Positions 8,812 through 17,640 of a stretch of 64,000 bases of DNA are shown here, piece after piece. The first letter of the stretch is position 1. The number at the start of each line of letters is the position of its first letter. The stretch comes from UBA5239 sp031548025 (GTDB taxonomy: Bacteria; Verrucomicrobiota; Lentisphaeria; Victivallales; Victivallaceae), in the NCBI GenBank assembly GCA_031548025.1, contig JAVBRM010000044.1, positions 5,063-69,062 of the forward strand, written 5' to 3'. Under the pieces are notes generated by a model. It was not told the origin of the DNA. It did not search any database and saw only the letters and a program-made list of their open reading frames with translations. A program made the position numbers and the translations under genes.

Positions 8812-9174
8812 ATGATATTACTTGCAGACGCCGACGTGTATTTTCAAAACCATCTGGACGGCGCCAAATGGCAGGAGTTGGATGCCCAAACCCGGGAAGC
8901 CGCCCTGCGAATGGCTTCGCTGGATACCGCTGCCCGGCTTGGCCGGGAAACGATCGATTCATCCCGAATTTTTCAATTTTACGCGGCTTGCGAACAGGCT
9001 TTGTTCCTGGCAGCGGACGAATCCGGCCGCCGCAATCTTTTCGTCGAATCGGAACAGATCGAAGGTCTCGGCAGCCGCCGTTATCAAGCACCGCCCGAAC
9101 AAGGCTGGTCGCCGCGCGCGCTGCGTTTCATCGAGTGCGAACTCAACCTATTTCCCCGCTTCGGACGCGGTTAA
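8812..9174 (+). CDS. Putative phage head-tail connector/adaptor
   Basis: A 120-residue, mostly helical protein. The opening (LLADADVYFQNHLDGAKWQEL, then REAALRMASLDTAARL) resembles the small helical connector proteins that bind beneath phage portals, some of which are annotated as DnaT-like; recognition is by pattern only. The ATG chosen has CGAGG eight bases upstream; a longer frame in the same phase has no ribosome site. It is third of the scaffold-capsid-connector set, 69 bases after the capsid gene. Its last 27 bases overlap the 3' end of the convergent M28 peptidase gene. Confidence 0.55.
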   Translation: MILLADADVYFQNHLDGAKWQELDAQTREAALRMASLDTAARLGRETIDSSRIFQFYAACEQALFLAADESGRRNLFVESEQIEGLGSRRYQAPPEQGWSPRALRFIECELNLFPRFGRG

Positions 9175-10320
9175 CTGCTTGAACAGTTCCACAGAGTCCG
9201 CCACTCCCGCCGCCATTTTATCGAAGTCGATTTTGTCGAGATTGTCCTCGGCGGTATGGAGATAATAAAACGGATTTTTGTCGTAATACCAGATCGTCGG
9301 AATTCCGAGCTGGTAAAACGCCTTGTCGTCGCCACTGCAAACAGTCGACGGCACCACCGGATAGCGTTTCGAATACAGCGGGGGCAGTTTTTCTCCGTGC
9401 CCAACCTTGATGAATGGATCGCCGATCAGCAGCCCGAAATCATCGAAATTAAACAGCCAGCGGATATCCTCGCCTTTGTGACGCGCCACATAGTCGCCGC
9501 TACCCGGGGCCAAGCTTTCCGGAATGTATTCCTCCGCGCCGAACGCCGCAAAATCGAGATTCCAGCCGGGATTGATATCCTTGAGCAAGCGCGCCAGTTC
9601 CAATATCATGGCGGTGCCGCTGGCATTGTCGCCGGCGCCCTGAACCAGCGGCGCGGTGTCGTAATGTGCCCCGATTACCCCTTTGGGGCCGTTGCCGATC
9701 TGGCGGGCGATGACGTTGGCGGAAGTATGATCGAAACAGCGGGCGTCGATCCGAAGGCGGTAAGTATCATGCCGGTACCGGGCCAGCGCAAGCGCACCTT
9801 CCTGGGCTACCGCGCAAGTTCCGAGTTGTTTCAGGAAAGGCGAACGCTGGATTTTGGTGCTGGGAGCCAGGGCGGTGTGCTCATTGCTGATGAAAATCGC
9901 CGCTGCCGCGCCAAGGCGGTCCAACTCCTCCGCAATCTGGTTCCGGCCCATCACTTCGCTCGGGCCCGACCAGTATTCAAGCATGCATAAGCGTCCCTTC
10001 ACCGGGAGCTCCGGGAGCTTGGGCAGGTCATGCTTGTTCAGCCACAGCAATTTATCCTCGATATCCACCCGGTTCGAGAAGAAACACGGGACAGCAACCG
10101 GAACGGCATATCCCCGGGTAACATTGATGAATTCAAATGATTTGAACTCCCAACCGCGAGTGGGATAGGTCTCCCGGACCACGTCATGTCCAACCGCACG
10201 GAATTCCTGTTCTATATAATCCATGGCTTCGGCCTCACCCGGCGCACCGACATGCTTCGAGCCGATGCGCAGGCAGAGTTCATTCATGTGCCGTTCCAGA
10301 TTTTCCCTGATCTTGTCCAT
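9148..10320 (-). CDS. M28-family zinc aminopeptidase-like protein
   Basis: A 390-residue cytoplasmic metallopeptidase of family M28 (two-zinc aminopeptidase). Residues about 90-215 are a PA-type insert. The catalytic domain shows the zinc ligands in order: GAHYDTA (H219), GDNASG (D231), FGAEEY (E263/E264, catalytic base and ligand), a downstream FDD, and HTAEDN (H355). There is no signal peptide. The reading frame extends 23 codons further, but a TTTACA-17-TATAAT promoter would start transcription downstream of the first ATGs, and GAGG precedes the chosen start. The natural peptide substrate is unknown. It lies 120 bases after the DUF4143 ATPase gene. Confidence 0.85.
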   Translation of the reverse strand: MDKIRENLERHMNELCLRIGSKHVGAPGEAEAMDYIEQEFRAVGHDVVRETYPTRGWEFKSFEFINVTRGYAVPVAVPCFFSNRVDIEDKLLWLNKHDLPKLPELPVKGRLCMLEYWSGPSEVMGRNQIAEELDRLGAAAAIFISNEHTALAPSTKIQRSPFLKQLGTCAVAQEGALALARYRHDTYRLRIDARCFDHTSANVIARQIGNGPKGVIGAHYDTAPLVQGAGDNASGTAMILELARLLKDINPGWNLDFAAFGAEEYIPESLAPGSGDYVARHKGEDIRWLFNFDDFGLLIGDPFIKVGHGEKLPPLYSKRYPVVPSTVCSGDDKAFYQLGIPTIWYYDKNPFYYLHTAEDNLDKIDFDKMAAGVADSVELFKQLTASEAGK

Positions 10321-10354
10321 ACCCAAAAACCTCATTTTGTTGGTAATTTCCATA

Positions 10355-10383
10355 ATTATACAGTTGTCTTCTGCAAATGTAAA
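10355..10383 (-). promoter_or_regulatory. Promoter of the M28 peptidase gene
   Basis: TTTACA, 17 bases, TATAAT. The predicted transcription start near 10,348 leaves about 28 bases of leader before the chosen ATG. Confidence 0.7.
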
Positions 10384-10440
10384 TGGCAATACCGAGAATT
10401 AATTTGGCATTTCAGAGAATCCCGGGGGACCGATTTCGGG

Positions 10441-11793
10441 CTATAATAATGGCGTCATATATAGCGGCAAGCAGATAAAACCGTCTTTTTCCATGAGATC
10501 CTGGCTATGAAGAAGATAAGGCTTATATATCTGCTGAGCAAATTTATTGCGAAATTTCTGCAATGAGTTAAAGGTATAATTCTTCCCGGATTTTACCTCC
10601 AACGCCGATATATTGTGTCTGTTGGAGACTTTACTCTTGGAAACAAGAAAATCAATTTCCATTCTCTCGCCAACATCTTCACGATCCGCATTTGAGTAAA
10701 AATAAAGTTTATGGCCTTTTGCCGTCAGCATTTGCGCAACAATATTTTCCGTAATCATTCCTTCATTGATCTCTAAAGAACCGGCCAACAACTTTCGATA
10801 AATTTCTTCGCTGACAATACCGCTTTCATCAAATGCGTGACTGATTAAAAGTCCGGTATCGGCCATATAGCATTTTAAGGTCATCCGATCCATATTCAGC
10901 TTTAATCCGACACTCGGAATCGTCGAATTCCAACACATGTTGACAATCATGGCATCCGATAACCAGAAGAGGGCGTCTTCATAATCCCGTAACCGTGCAT
11001 TTTTGGACAAGGAAGCCAGCTTAAAGCGTTTTTCGTGTTTCTGCAATTGGCCGGGAATTTCGTCAAAAATCGCTTCCACTTTTCGTTCATATCCCTTGGC
11101 ATGCTTAATAATGTCCGCACGATAAAGAGTCAAAATATCCCTCTTGATTGCATCGACTTTTTCAAAATCACGGGTGCTGACATACTCCTGAACCGCCTGG
11201 GGCATTCCGCCAACAATCAGATATTGTCTGAAGTAATCCATGGTTTTGCGGTGCATCATCTGTCCTAACGGTTGCGATTTTTCAAAACATTGCGCAATAA
11301 ACGGCATCAATACTTCATTATCGACAGCCCACAAAAATTCTTCAAAATCCAGCGGATACAATTTTATATGGCGTTCTTCGGAAGGAATGACGATATCGCT
11401 CACATTTGCATTGATGGACATAAGAGATCCGGTTTCAATGAAATCATAGCGTCCATCCGCGACAAGGTATTTAATGGCAGCCCGAGCACGGGGAAACAAT
11501 TGAACCTCATCGAATATAATAAGCGATTCATGTTTGTGGAGCCGGACATTGAAATATGCGGAGAGGTAAGAAAAAAATGTGTCCAAATCATTCAGATAAT
11601 GTTCAAAGAGTTCTTTGATATCTGAAGCAATATTATTGAAGTCGATCAAGATGTACGACTTGTATTCCCGTTTGGCAAATTCTTCAACAATAAAACTTTT
11701 CCCTACCCGTCGAGCCCCATCCAGCAACAAGGCGGTTCGGCGAGCATCATTTTCTTTCCATGCCAGTAACTGAGCATAAATTTTGCGTTTCAT
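10441..11793 (-). CDS. AAA ATPase with DUF4143 C-terminal domain
   Basis: A 450-residue P-loop ATPase of the AAA_14/DUF4143 group, a large bacterial and archaeal family of unknown function, often present in several copies and sometimes carried on mobile DNA. Walker A is GARRVGKS (residues 26-33), Walker B is LIIFDEVQLF, followed by the ETGSLMSI sensor motif and the family segment RHIKLYPLDFEEFL. The DUF4143 part includes YLIVGGMPQAV and the C-terminal nuclease-like segment EIDFLVSK....ALEVKSGK, which resembles the PD-(D/E)xK core. The start used (four codons into the frame) has GGAG six bases upstream. Three phased direct repeats lie in the promoter region. Codon and base use is visibly more AT-rich than in neighbours, which would fit acquisition by transfer. 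Confidence 0.82.
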   Translation of the reverse strand: MKRKIYAQLLAWKENDARRTALLLDGARRVGKSFIVEEFAKREYKSYILIDFNNIASDIKELFEHYLNDLDTFFSYLSAYFNVRLHKHESLIIFDEVQLFPRARAAIKYLVADGRYDFIETGSLMSINANVSDIVIPSEERHIKLYPLDFEEFLWAVDNEVLMPFIAQCFEKSQPLGQMMHRKTMDYFRQYLIVGGMPQAVQEYVSTRDFEKVDAIKRDILTLYRADIIKHAKGYERKVEAIFDEIPGQLQKHEKRFKLASLSKNARLRDYEDALFWLSDAMIVNMCWNSTIPSVGLKLNMDRMTLKCYMADTGLLISHAFDESGIVSEEIYRKLLAGSLEINEGMITENIVAQMLTAKGHKLYFYSNADREDVGERMEIDFLVSKSKVSNRHNISALEVKSGKNYTFNSLQKFRNKFAQQIYKPYLLHSQDLMEKDGFICLPLYMTPLL

Positions 11794-11815
11794 AGTCCAC
11801 TCCAAACAATAAAAT

Positions 11816-11901
11816 CACGTTTTCAAGACATCTCAATACATAATATTACACGTTTTCAAGATATTTCAACAAGCCATATCGCACGTTTTCAAGATATTCA
11901 C
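11816..11901. repeat. Three 20-bp direct repeats with exact 33-bp period
   Basis: Copies of CACGTTTTCAAGAYATYTCA begin at 11,816, 11,849 and 11,882, separated by 13-base unrelated spacers. They cover the region upstream of the DUF4143 ATPase. The middle copy lies within the spacer of the candidate promoter. A 33-base period is three helical turns, as expected for cooperative protein binding on one face. Confidence 0.9.
11840..11869 (-). promoter_or_regulatory. Candidate promoter of the DUF4143 ATPase gene
   Basis: TTGAAA and TATTAT with an 18-base spacer; the spacer contains the second direct repeat. Binding there would block RNA polymerase. Confidence 0.45.
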
Positions 11902-11955
11902 AAACTCCGAGTGTTCATATGATGGAGATGGGGGCGGGCGCCAATATGGGAGAAG

Positions 11956-11973
11956 GGGGGAGTGTTCTCCCCC
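11956..11973 (-). terminator. GC-rich hairpin after phoR
   Basis: GGGGGAG and CTCCCCC pair around TGTT just beyond the phoR stop. No T-run follows on the minus strand, so it could be a Rho-dependent or weak end. Confidence 0.4.
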
Positions 11974-11979
11974 AATGGG

Positions 11980-13734
11980 TCAGGACAGGGGCAGGACGAT
12001 CCGGAAGGATGAACCTTGGCCCAGTTTGCTGGAAACTTCCGCCACTCCGTTGTGAACTTGAGCGATATGCTTGACGATCGCCAATCCGAGACCGGTCCCG
12101 CCAAGCTCGCGGCTGCGTTCTTTGTGCACCCGGTAGAAGCGTTCAAAAATCCGCTCCTGGTGTTCCGCCGCGATCCCGATGCCGAAGTCACGCACTTCGA
12201 TCACCGCATGTTGCTCCCGACGGGTCAAGGAGACTTCGATCTTGGAACTGCAACTGTAGGCAATGGCGTTGTTGATCAGGTTGATAACCGCCTGTTCCAG
12301 CAGTTGAGCGTCAGCCTGAATCGTCAGCGCAACATTTTCTTTGATAATGAGCTCAACCTCGGCCTGTTCGGCTTTCTGGCGGCACAAATTCACCGCATTC
12401 ACCAGCATGGAGTCGAGTTTCACTTCAAAAAACTCCTGAGTCTGGTCCAGATGTTTGCGCTCGATCGCTGCCAAGCTCAAAATATCCTGAATCAAAGCAT
12501 TCAGGCGGTTGGACTGGGACAGGATCAGACTGTGCAGTTTTTCGGTTTTGGCCCGGTCAAGCGAATCGACTTCCAGCAGGGTCTCCACCGCTCCGATGAT
12601 GCCGGTAAGCGGCGTCCTGATTTCATGCGAAACGTTGGCGATGAAATCACTGCGGAAAGATTCCAGCTTGCGAAGATTCGTCAGATCGGTAATGGATACC
12701 AGAATGAACGGGTTGTCCATTTCATGAATCAGCCGTCCTTTGACCAGCAGCGTATAATCAACCTCGCCGCGCTTGAAGGTAAGTTCACGCTCGAAACTCT
12801 TGCCGCTTTGCCGGGTTTCATTGACCAGCTGCAGCAATCCGTTGATTCCGGAGCGGGCAATGTTGAATTTGGCTTTGGCGCCTTTGATCCCGAAAAGATT
12901 GACCGCGGCGGTATTGTACCGAAGCGCATCACCGTCCGAAGAAATCAGCAGAACCGCATTGCTCATCGAATCCAGAATAATCTGTTTTTCGTTGCGTTCG
13001 CTGACCACGCTGGCCAACTGACTTTTCAGTTGATCGGTCATATTGGAAACGCCACAGGCAAGGTCACGGAGAATCCCCTGAGGGGGAATTTCGATGGCGG
13101 TATCAAGGTTGCCGGCAGCGATTTCACCGACCGCGTCCTGGAGCGCCAGCAAAGGAGCCCGGACCCGGTTCAAGATGTAAAGCATGAGCAAGCCGACCAG
13201 GGCCGCTCCCAGAAGCAATGCCAGTCCCATATTGAACTCGACATGGGCCACCGCCCGTGAAATACGGTTGGTGGAAACCGCGGAACGAAGCACGTACACG
13301 CCTTTGTCCGTATTGATACGTTCGGCATAGTAGATCATCCATTTATTGAGACTTGCGCTGTAGCGCACGGCGCCGGCGGGGGCGCCTTCCATGGCGGCTT
13401 TGACTTCTTCCCGGTCCAGATGGTTGCTGAGCATATCCGATTTTTCAAAAGAGTCGGCGATGACGGTCCCCTTCGAGTCGATCAGGGTAATCCGCAGGCT
13501 GTCTTTCTTGAATTCCCGGCAAAACTTTTCGGCTTCCGCCAGCCTGCCTTCATTCAACATTCTGGTCAGGGCCATGGATACCGTCCGGGTATGCTGGGCG
13601 ATATTATCCTTGGCATCCTGATAATAAGATTTCTTGAAATAACTCAACTGCCAATAAAAAATCCCGGCAAATGCCACCACGACAAAGGCGATGACCACCG
13701 GCAATGCAAATAATATTCTATCACGTTTATCCAT
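11980..13734 (-). CDS. phoR: PhoR-like membrane sensor histidine kinase
   Basis: A 584-residue inner-membrane kinase that would phosphorylate the adjacent PhoB. Two membrane helices (about residues 8-28 and 168-188) flank a periplasmic sensor of about 140 residues. A HAMP-like linker follows (RAPLLALQDAVGEIAAGNLD), then a PAS domain (about 245-350), the HisKA H-box NVSHEIRTPLTG with H370, the N-box NLINNAIAY and G-boxes RDFGIGIA and GGTGLGLAI. E. coli PhoR has no such large periplasmic domain, but many PhoR/PhoP-type kinases of other phyla do. It is the last gene of the pst-pho operon, three bases after phoB. Assignment to phosphate sensing rests on this context. Confidence 0.88.
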   Translation of the reverse strand: MDKRDRILFALPVVIAFVVVAFAGIFYWQLSYFKKSYYQDAKDNIAQHTRTVSMALTRMLNEGRLAEAEKFCREFKKDSLRITLIDSKGTVIADSFEKSDMLSNHLDREEVKAAMEGAPAGAVRYSASLNKWMIYYAERINTDKGVYVLRSAVSTNRISRAVAHVEFNMGLALLLGAALVGLLMLYILNRVRAPLLALQDAVGEIAAGNLDTAIEIPPQGILRDLACGVSNMTDQLKSQLASVVSERNEKQIILDSMSNAVLLISSDGDALRYNTAAVNLFGIKGAKAKFNIARSGINGLLQLVNETRQSGKSFERELTFKRGEVDYTLLVKGRLIHEMDNPFILVSITDLTNLRKLESFRSDFIANVSHEIRTPLTGIIGAVETLLEVDSLDRAKTEKLHSLILSQSNRLNALIQDILSLAAIERKHLDQTQEFFEVKLDSMLVNAVNLCRQKAEQAEVELIIKENVALTIQADAQLLEQAVINLINNAIAYSCSSKIEVSLTRREQHAVIEVRDFGIGIAAEHQERIFERFYRVHKERSRELGGTGLGLAIVKHIAQVHNGVAEVSSKLGQGSSFRIVLPLS

Positions 13735-13737
13735 AAC

Positions 13738-14427
13738 TCAGACCTCAGCCTTGAACCGGTAACCGACTCCGCGCACAGTTTCGACATTGCTTCCCCACTC
13801 ACCCAGTTTGCGGCGCAGATTGACAATCTGGACATCGATAGCTCTGGCGGTGACCGGATAGTCCTCGCCTTTGAGCTGAAAAATAATCTGATTGCGGGTG
13901 TAGACGCGCCCGGGATGCGCCATCAGCAGCTTGAGAATTTCAAACTCGCTGACCGTCAAATCGAGCTGCCGTCCTTCCAGTTTGGCGACATGCCCATCAC
14001 TGTTGATGAGCATCCCCTTGCGGAAGATCTCCGAGGTATTGGACGTTTCGGACGCCTGCCGGAGCTGGGCGTTGATCCGCGCCACCAGGATTTTGCGGCT
14101 GAAAGGCTTGGTGATATAATCACTGGCACCGAGTTCCAACCCCAACACTACGTCTGACTCCTCGCTTTTGGCGGTGAGCATGATGATCGGAATATGGCGG
14201 GTTTCTTCCTTGGCCTTCAAGCGCCGGCAGACGTTCAGCCCGTCGATGCCCGGCAGCATCAGGTCCAACAGGATCAGATCCGGCAGCTTGGCCTCGGCCA
14301 GTCTCAGGCCGTCTTCGCCGTTGGCGGCGGTGTAAACCGTGGCATAGCCGGCCATTTCCAGGGTCATGCTCACCAGCTCACGGATCACCTGTTCATCTTC
14401 GATCAGCAATATCTTTTCTTTTGCCAT
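13738..14427 (-). CDS. phoB: PhoB-type response regulator
   Basis: A 229-residue OmpR/PhoB-family regulator: a receiver with acidic pocket (EDE at 10-12), phospho-acceptor D55 (LILLDLMLPG) and K108, and a C-terminal winged helix (LTVSEFEILKLLMAHPGRVYTR, then VRGVGYRFK). It should activate genes with Pho-box repeats, including the promoter before the secretin-like gene that starts this operon. The start overlaps the phoU stop by one base, with GGAG upstream inside phoU. Confidence 0.92.
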   Translation of the reverse strand: MAKEKILLIEDEQVIRELVSMTLEMAGYATVYTAANGEDGLRLAEAKLPDLILLDLMLPGIDGLNVCRRLKAKEETRHIPIIMLTAKSEESDVVLGLELGASDYITKPFSRKILVARINAQLRQASETSNTSEIFRKGMLINSDGHVAKLEGRQLDLTVSEFEILKLLMAHPGRVYTRNQIIFQLKGEDYPVTARAIDVQIVNLRRKLGEWGSNVETVRGVGYRFKAEV

Positions 14428-15095
14428 TATTTTACTCCATCATGCGCATGGCGGACTATTTTTCCGTGTTCAAGGTAGATTACATCTTCACAAATATTGG
14501 TTGCGATATCGGCAATCCTTTCCAGACAGCGCGAAATAGTCAGACAACTCATATAGTACCCTGCCTCCTGAGGGTGTTTCAGAATCATCGCCTCGACTTT
14601 GCCGTAGTTATCATGATGAATCTGGTCTACTTCGTCGTCCAGACCGATTACTTCGGCGGCCACGATGACGTCATGATAAGCCAGGGAATCCAGAGATTTT
14701 TTCAGCATACCGCAAGCCTTATCTACCATATCACTGAAATCGAATTTTTCAATATTGCAATTCCGGTATGCGGCCATTCCCGACGTTCTTTCGGCAATAT
14801 TCACCGCCAGGTCGCCGACGCGCTCGATTTCATTGTTGACTTTGAGGAAGGTAATGACTTGGCGGAGATCGCCGGCCACCGGCTGATAGAGCGCCAGGAT
14901 TTTCAGGCATTCTTCCTCGATCCGAATTTCGCAATCATTGATTACGGCGTCGTTGGCGATCACTTTGCCCGCCTCGGCGATGTTGTTGTTTTCCACGGCT
15001 TTGATCGCTTGATAAACCGCATGTTCCGCCTGAACGGCGATTTCGGTAATCATGCTTTTGAGATTGGCCAGTGCTTTGAGAAAGTGTTCTTTCAT
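14427..15095 (-). CDS. phoU: Phosphate signalling and transport regulator PhoU
   Basis: A 222-residue all-helical cytoplasmic protein of the PhoU family, made of two repeated three-helix bundles. The metal-binding E/D motifs are present (RQVITFLKVNNEIERVGDLAVNIAE in the first half, CLERIADIATNICEDVIYL in the second). PhoU links the PstSCAB transporter to PhoR and holds the kinase off when phosphate is plentiful. The frame is open for 34 codons further upstream into pstB, but the ATG giving MKEHFLKALANLK matches the family start and has GGGAG before it. The gap to pstB is 19 bases. Confidence 0.93.
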   Translation of the reverse strand: MKEHFLKALANLKSMITEIAVQAEHAVYQAIKAVENNNIAEAGKVIANDAVINDCEIRIEEECLKILALYQPVAGDLRQVITFLKVNNEIERVGDLAVNIAERTSGMAAYRNCNIEKFDFSDMVDKACGMLKKSLDSLAYHDVIVAAEVIGLDDEVDQIHHDNYGKVEAMILKHPQEAGYYMSCLTISRCLERIADIATNICEDVIYLEHGKIVRHAHDGVK

Positions 15096-15114
15096 TTTGT
15101 TACATGCTCCCGAA

Positions 15115-15870
15115 TCAGCCGAAACGGCCGGTGATATATTCTTCAGTTTTAGGGTTGACAGGATTGGTAAAGATTTGCGAAGTGCTGCCGAATTCAATGA
15201 TCTTGCCCTGATAAAAGAATGCGGTGGCGTCGCTGATTCGCGCCGCCTGCTGCATATTGTGGGTCACTATCATGATGGTGAACTTCTGCTTGAGCTCGAC
15301 CATCAGCTCTTCAATTTTCAAGGTGGCAACGGGGTCGATGGCGCTGGTCGGCTCGTCCATCAACAGGATTTCCGGCTCCGCCGCGATCGCCCTGGCGATG
15401 CAGAGGCTCTTCTGTTGGCCGCCGGAAAGCGCGAGCCCGCTCGACCGGAGCTTATGCTTGACCTCGTCCCACAGCGAAGCGGCGCGCAACGCGTGCTCGA
15501 CGTGTTCGCCGATTTCGCTCTTGGAAAGGTTGAAATGCAACTTCAACGGATACGCCACGTTGTCGAATACCGACATGGGGAACGGCGTCGGCTTCTGGAA
15601 GATCATCCCGACTTTGCGCCGGAGTTCCAACAAGTCGATATTGCGGTCGAGGACGTTGACTCCGTCGATCAGGAGCTCGCCGGTAACCTTCTGTTCCCGG
15701 TACAATTCATAAATGCGGTTATAGATCCGCAGGTGGGTCGATTTGCCGCAGCCGGAGGGCCCGATCACCGCGGTAATACTGTTGGCCTCGATGTCGATAT
15801 TATTGTTGAATAATGCCTGATGAGCGCCATAGAAAAAATTCAAATTTCTAGCTGATATTTTAATGTCCAT
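15115..15870 (-). CDS. pstB: Phosphate ABC transporter ATP-binding protein PstB
   Basis: A 251-residue cytoplasmic ATPase that powers high-affinity phosphate import with PstC and PstA. Walker A GPSGCGKST, Q-loop FQKPTPFPMS, Walker B ILLMDEPTSAID and the H-switch VTHNM are all there. The ABC signature reads LSGGQQKSLCIARAIA, where most PstB proteins have LSGGQQQRLCIARAIA; the Lys-Ser in place of Gln-Arg is unusual. Likewise STHLRIYNRI replaces the common STFLR.. N. The start overlaps the pstA end by 11 bases. Confidence 0.94.
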   Translation of the reverse strand: MDIKISARNLNFFYGAHQALFNNNIDIEANSITAVIGPSGCGKSTHLRIYNRIYELYREQKVTGELLIDGVNVLDRNIDLLELRRKVGMIFQKPTPFPMSVFDNVAYPLKLHFNLSKSEIGEHVEHALRAASLWDEVKHKLRSSGLALSGGQQKSLCIARAIAAEPEILLMDEPTSAIDPVATLKIEELMVELKQKFTIMIVTHNMQQAARISDATAFFYQGKIIEFGSTSQIFTNPVNPKTEEYITGRFG

Positions 15871-16720
15871 GTTTTTTATCCCTGAAAATTATTCTGGTGC
15901 CGAGGTTAAGCATCAGTACCAGCAAAGTAATCACCAACGCCGCGCCCCAACCGGCCTGGTGCATCGATTCGAACGGCGAATTCGTCGAATACTCGGTTAT
16001 CAGAACCGGCAAGTTGGCGGTGGGGCCAGTAAAATAATCGGTCGGCCAACTGTCGGAGAACATCGCGGTAAAAAGCAGCGGCGCGGTCTCTCCGCTGACC
16101 CGGGACAATGCCAACAGGATACCCGTCAGCAGGCCCTTGCGGGCGGAGCAGCACACGATATGCAAAGTGGCGCGCGTCCGGGTCATCCCCAGCGCCAGCG
16201 CCGATTCACGCAGGGTATTCGGCACCATGGCCAGCATGTCCTCGGTGGTACGCATAATCAGGGGAAACATGATGATCCCCAAGGCCACCGAAGCGGAAAA
16301 TCCGGAGAAATGACCGGTCGAGACCACCAGCAGGGTATAAACGAACAACCCTACCAGAATCGACGGCATTCCCATCATTACATTCGCGGAAAAGCGCAGG
16401 ATTCCGCTGATTTTGCTGCTGTCTTTGTATTCGGAGAGATATATTCCGGCGGCAATGGCCGGAGGCACCGCAACAATCACCGCTCCCAGGGTGACCATAA
16501 TCGTACCCAATATGGCATTGGCGATACCGCTGTCCGGAATCCCATAAGGCTTGGAGGGATTGATAAAAAATCCCGGTACCAGCGCCTGGTATCCCTTGAG
16601 TATGACACTGCCGAGAATCCACAGCATCAGCCCCACGGACAGAACGACCGCGGCCACGGAGAAAATCTTCACCAGCCAATCGAACGATTTGCGGAAGAAC
16701 ATTGTTTTACGAGCCGGCAT
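15860..16720 (-). CDS. pstA: Phosphate ABC transporter permease PstA
   Basis: A 286-residue inner-membrane permease with about six hydrophobic helices. The binding-protein-dependent transport motif is seen near NTLRESALALGMTRTRATLHIV (EAA loop that contacts PstB). Family signature parts include GIYLSEY and SGETAPLLFTAMF. It overlaps pstC by one base and pstB by 11. Confidence 0.93.
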   Translation of the reverse strand: MPARKTMFFRKSFDWLVKIFSVAAVVLSVGLMLWILGSVILKGYQALVPGFFINPSKPYGIPDSGIANAILGTIMVTLGAVIVAVPPAIAAGIYLSEYKDSSKISGILRFSANVMMGMPSILVGLFVYTLLVVSTGHFSGFSASVALGIIMFPLIMRTTEDMLAMVPNTLRESALALGMTRTRATLHIVCCSARKGLLTGILLALSRVSGETAPLLFTAMFSDSWPTDYFTGPTANLPVLITEYSTNSPFESMHQAGWGAALVITLLVLMLNLGTRIIFRDKKHGH

Positions 16721-17640
16721 CAGCGTTTTTCTCCTCTTTTAACGGTGGTGGCATGCAGATAATACTGCGCGAACACCTGGATTCCAAATGAAATCACCAG
16801 CAGGATCAACCCCAGAGCAAAAAGCGAACTTTTCTGCAGCCCATCCGCTTCGGCGAAATTGTTGGCCAGGGTCGAGGAGATGGTGGTGGCTCCGGCGAAA
16901 ATCGAACCCGGTACTTCCATCAGGTTGCCGATGACGAACAACACGGCCATCGTTTCCCCCAGCGCCCGGCCCAATCCGATGAAAACGCCGCCCAGTATCC
17001 CGCGGATACCGTAACGCATGACGATATCCCACGCGGTTTCCCAGCTCGTACAGCCCAGCCCGAAGGCCGACTCCCGCAGCATGGGGGGCGTCATTCTGAA
17101 CGTATCGCGCATGATGGCGCAAATGTATGGCAGAACCATCAAGGCCAGGATCAGCCCGGCGGTCAGAAGCCCGAAGCCGTTATAATCTTCGCCGATAAAC
17201 GGCACTTTGCTCAGTTTCAGGGTATCGGCCAGAAACGGCTGAACATAATTTTGCATCAAAGGAACCAGAATGAACAATCCCCACATGCCATAGATGACAC
17301 TGGGGATCGCCGCCAGCAGATCGGTGGCATGACTGAGGATGCCGCCGACCGCCGGATGGGCGTCCACCAGATACAGCGCGGCGGCGAAAGCCAACGGCAG
17401 GGCTATCACCAGCGCAATGACGGTGGTAATCAAAGTGCCCGCGATACTCGGCAAGGCTCCGTACTGATTCTCCCCCGGGTTCCATTGGCTTGAAATCAGA
17501 AACTTCAAGCCAAAGTGACTCCAGGTGTCATAGGAACCGGCGAAGAGCTGGATAAAGAATCCCAGCATCAGCACCCCGATCACGCAGGCACATCCCAAAC
17601 AGGTCCATTTGAAAATGGTATCTATTCGTGAAACATTCAT
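16720..17640 (-). CDS. pstC: Phosphate ABC transporter permease PstC
   Basis: A 306-residue permease partner of PstA with about six membrane helices. The EAA loop is MLRESAFGLGCTSWETAWDIV and the conserved GLGRALGETMAVLFVIGN segment is present. SHFGLKFLISSQWNP is typical of the PstC first periplasmic loop. It begins one base into the pstS stop codon. Confidence 0.93.
   Translation of the reverse strand: MNVSRIDTIFKWTCLGCACVIGVLMLGFFIQLFAGSYDTWSHFGLKFLISSQWNPGENQYGALPSIAGTLITTVIALVIALPLAFAAALYLVDAHPAVGGILSHATDLLAAIPSVIYGMWGLFILVPLMQNYVQPFLADTLKLSKVPFIGEDYNGFGLLTAGLILALMVLPYICAIMRDTFRMTPPMLRESAFGLGCTSWETAWDIVMRYGIRGILGGVFIGLGRALGETMAVLFVIGNLMEVPGSIFAGATTISSTLANNFAEADGLQKSSLFALGLILLVISFGIQVFAQYYLHATTVKRGEKR

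Noticed and set aside
6986..9174. Complete prophage
   Set aside because: Only three head-type genes are present; flanks are a transcription factor and a peptidase, with no integrase, terminase, tail, lysis genes or attachment repeats seen.
11816..11901. Possible short CRISPR array
   Set aside because: Only three 20-base repeats with 13-base spacers, no cas genes, and the repeats overlap a promoter; regulatory repeats fit better.
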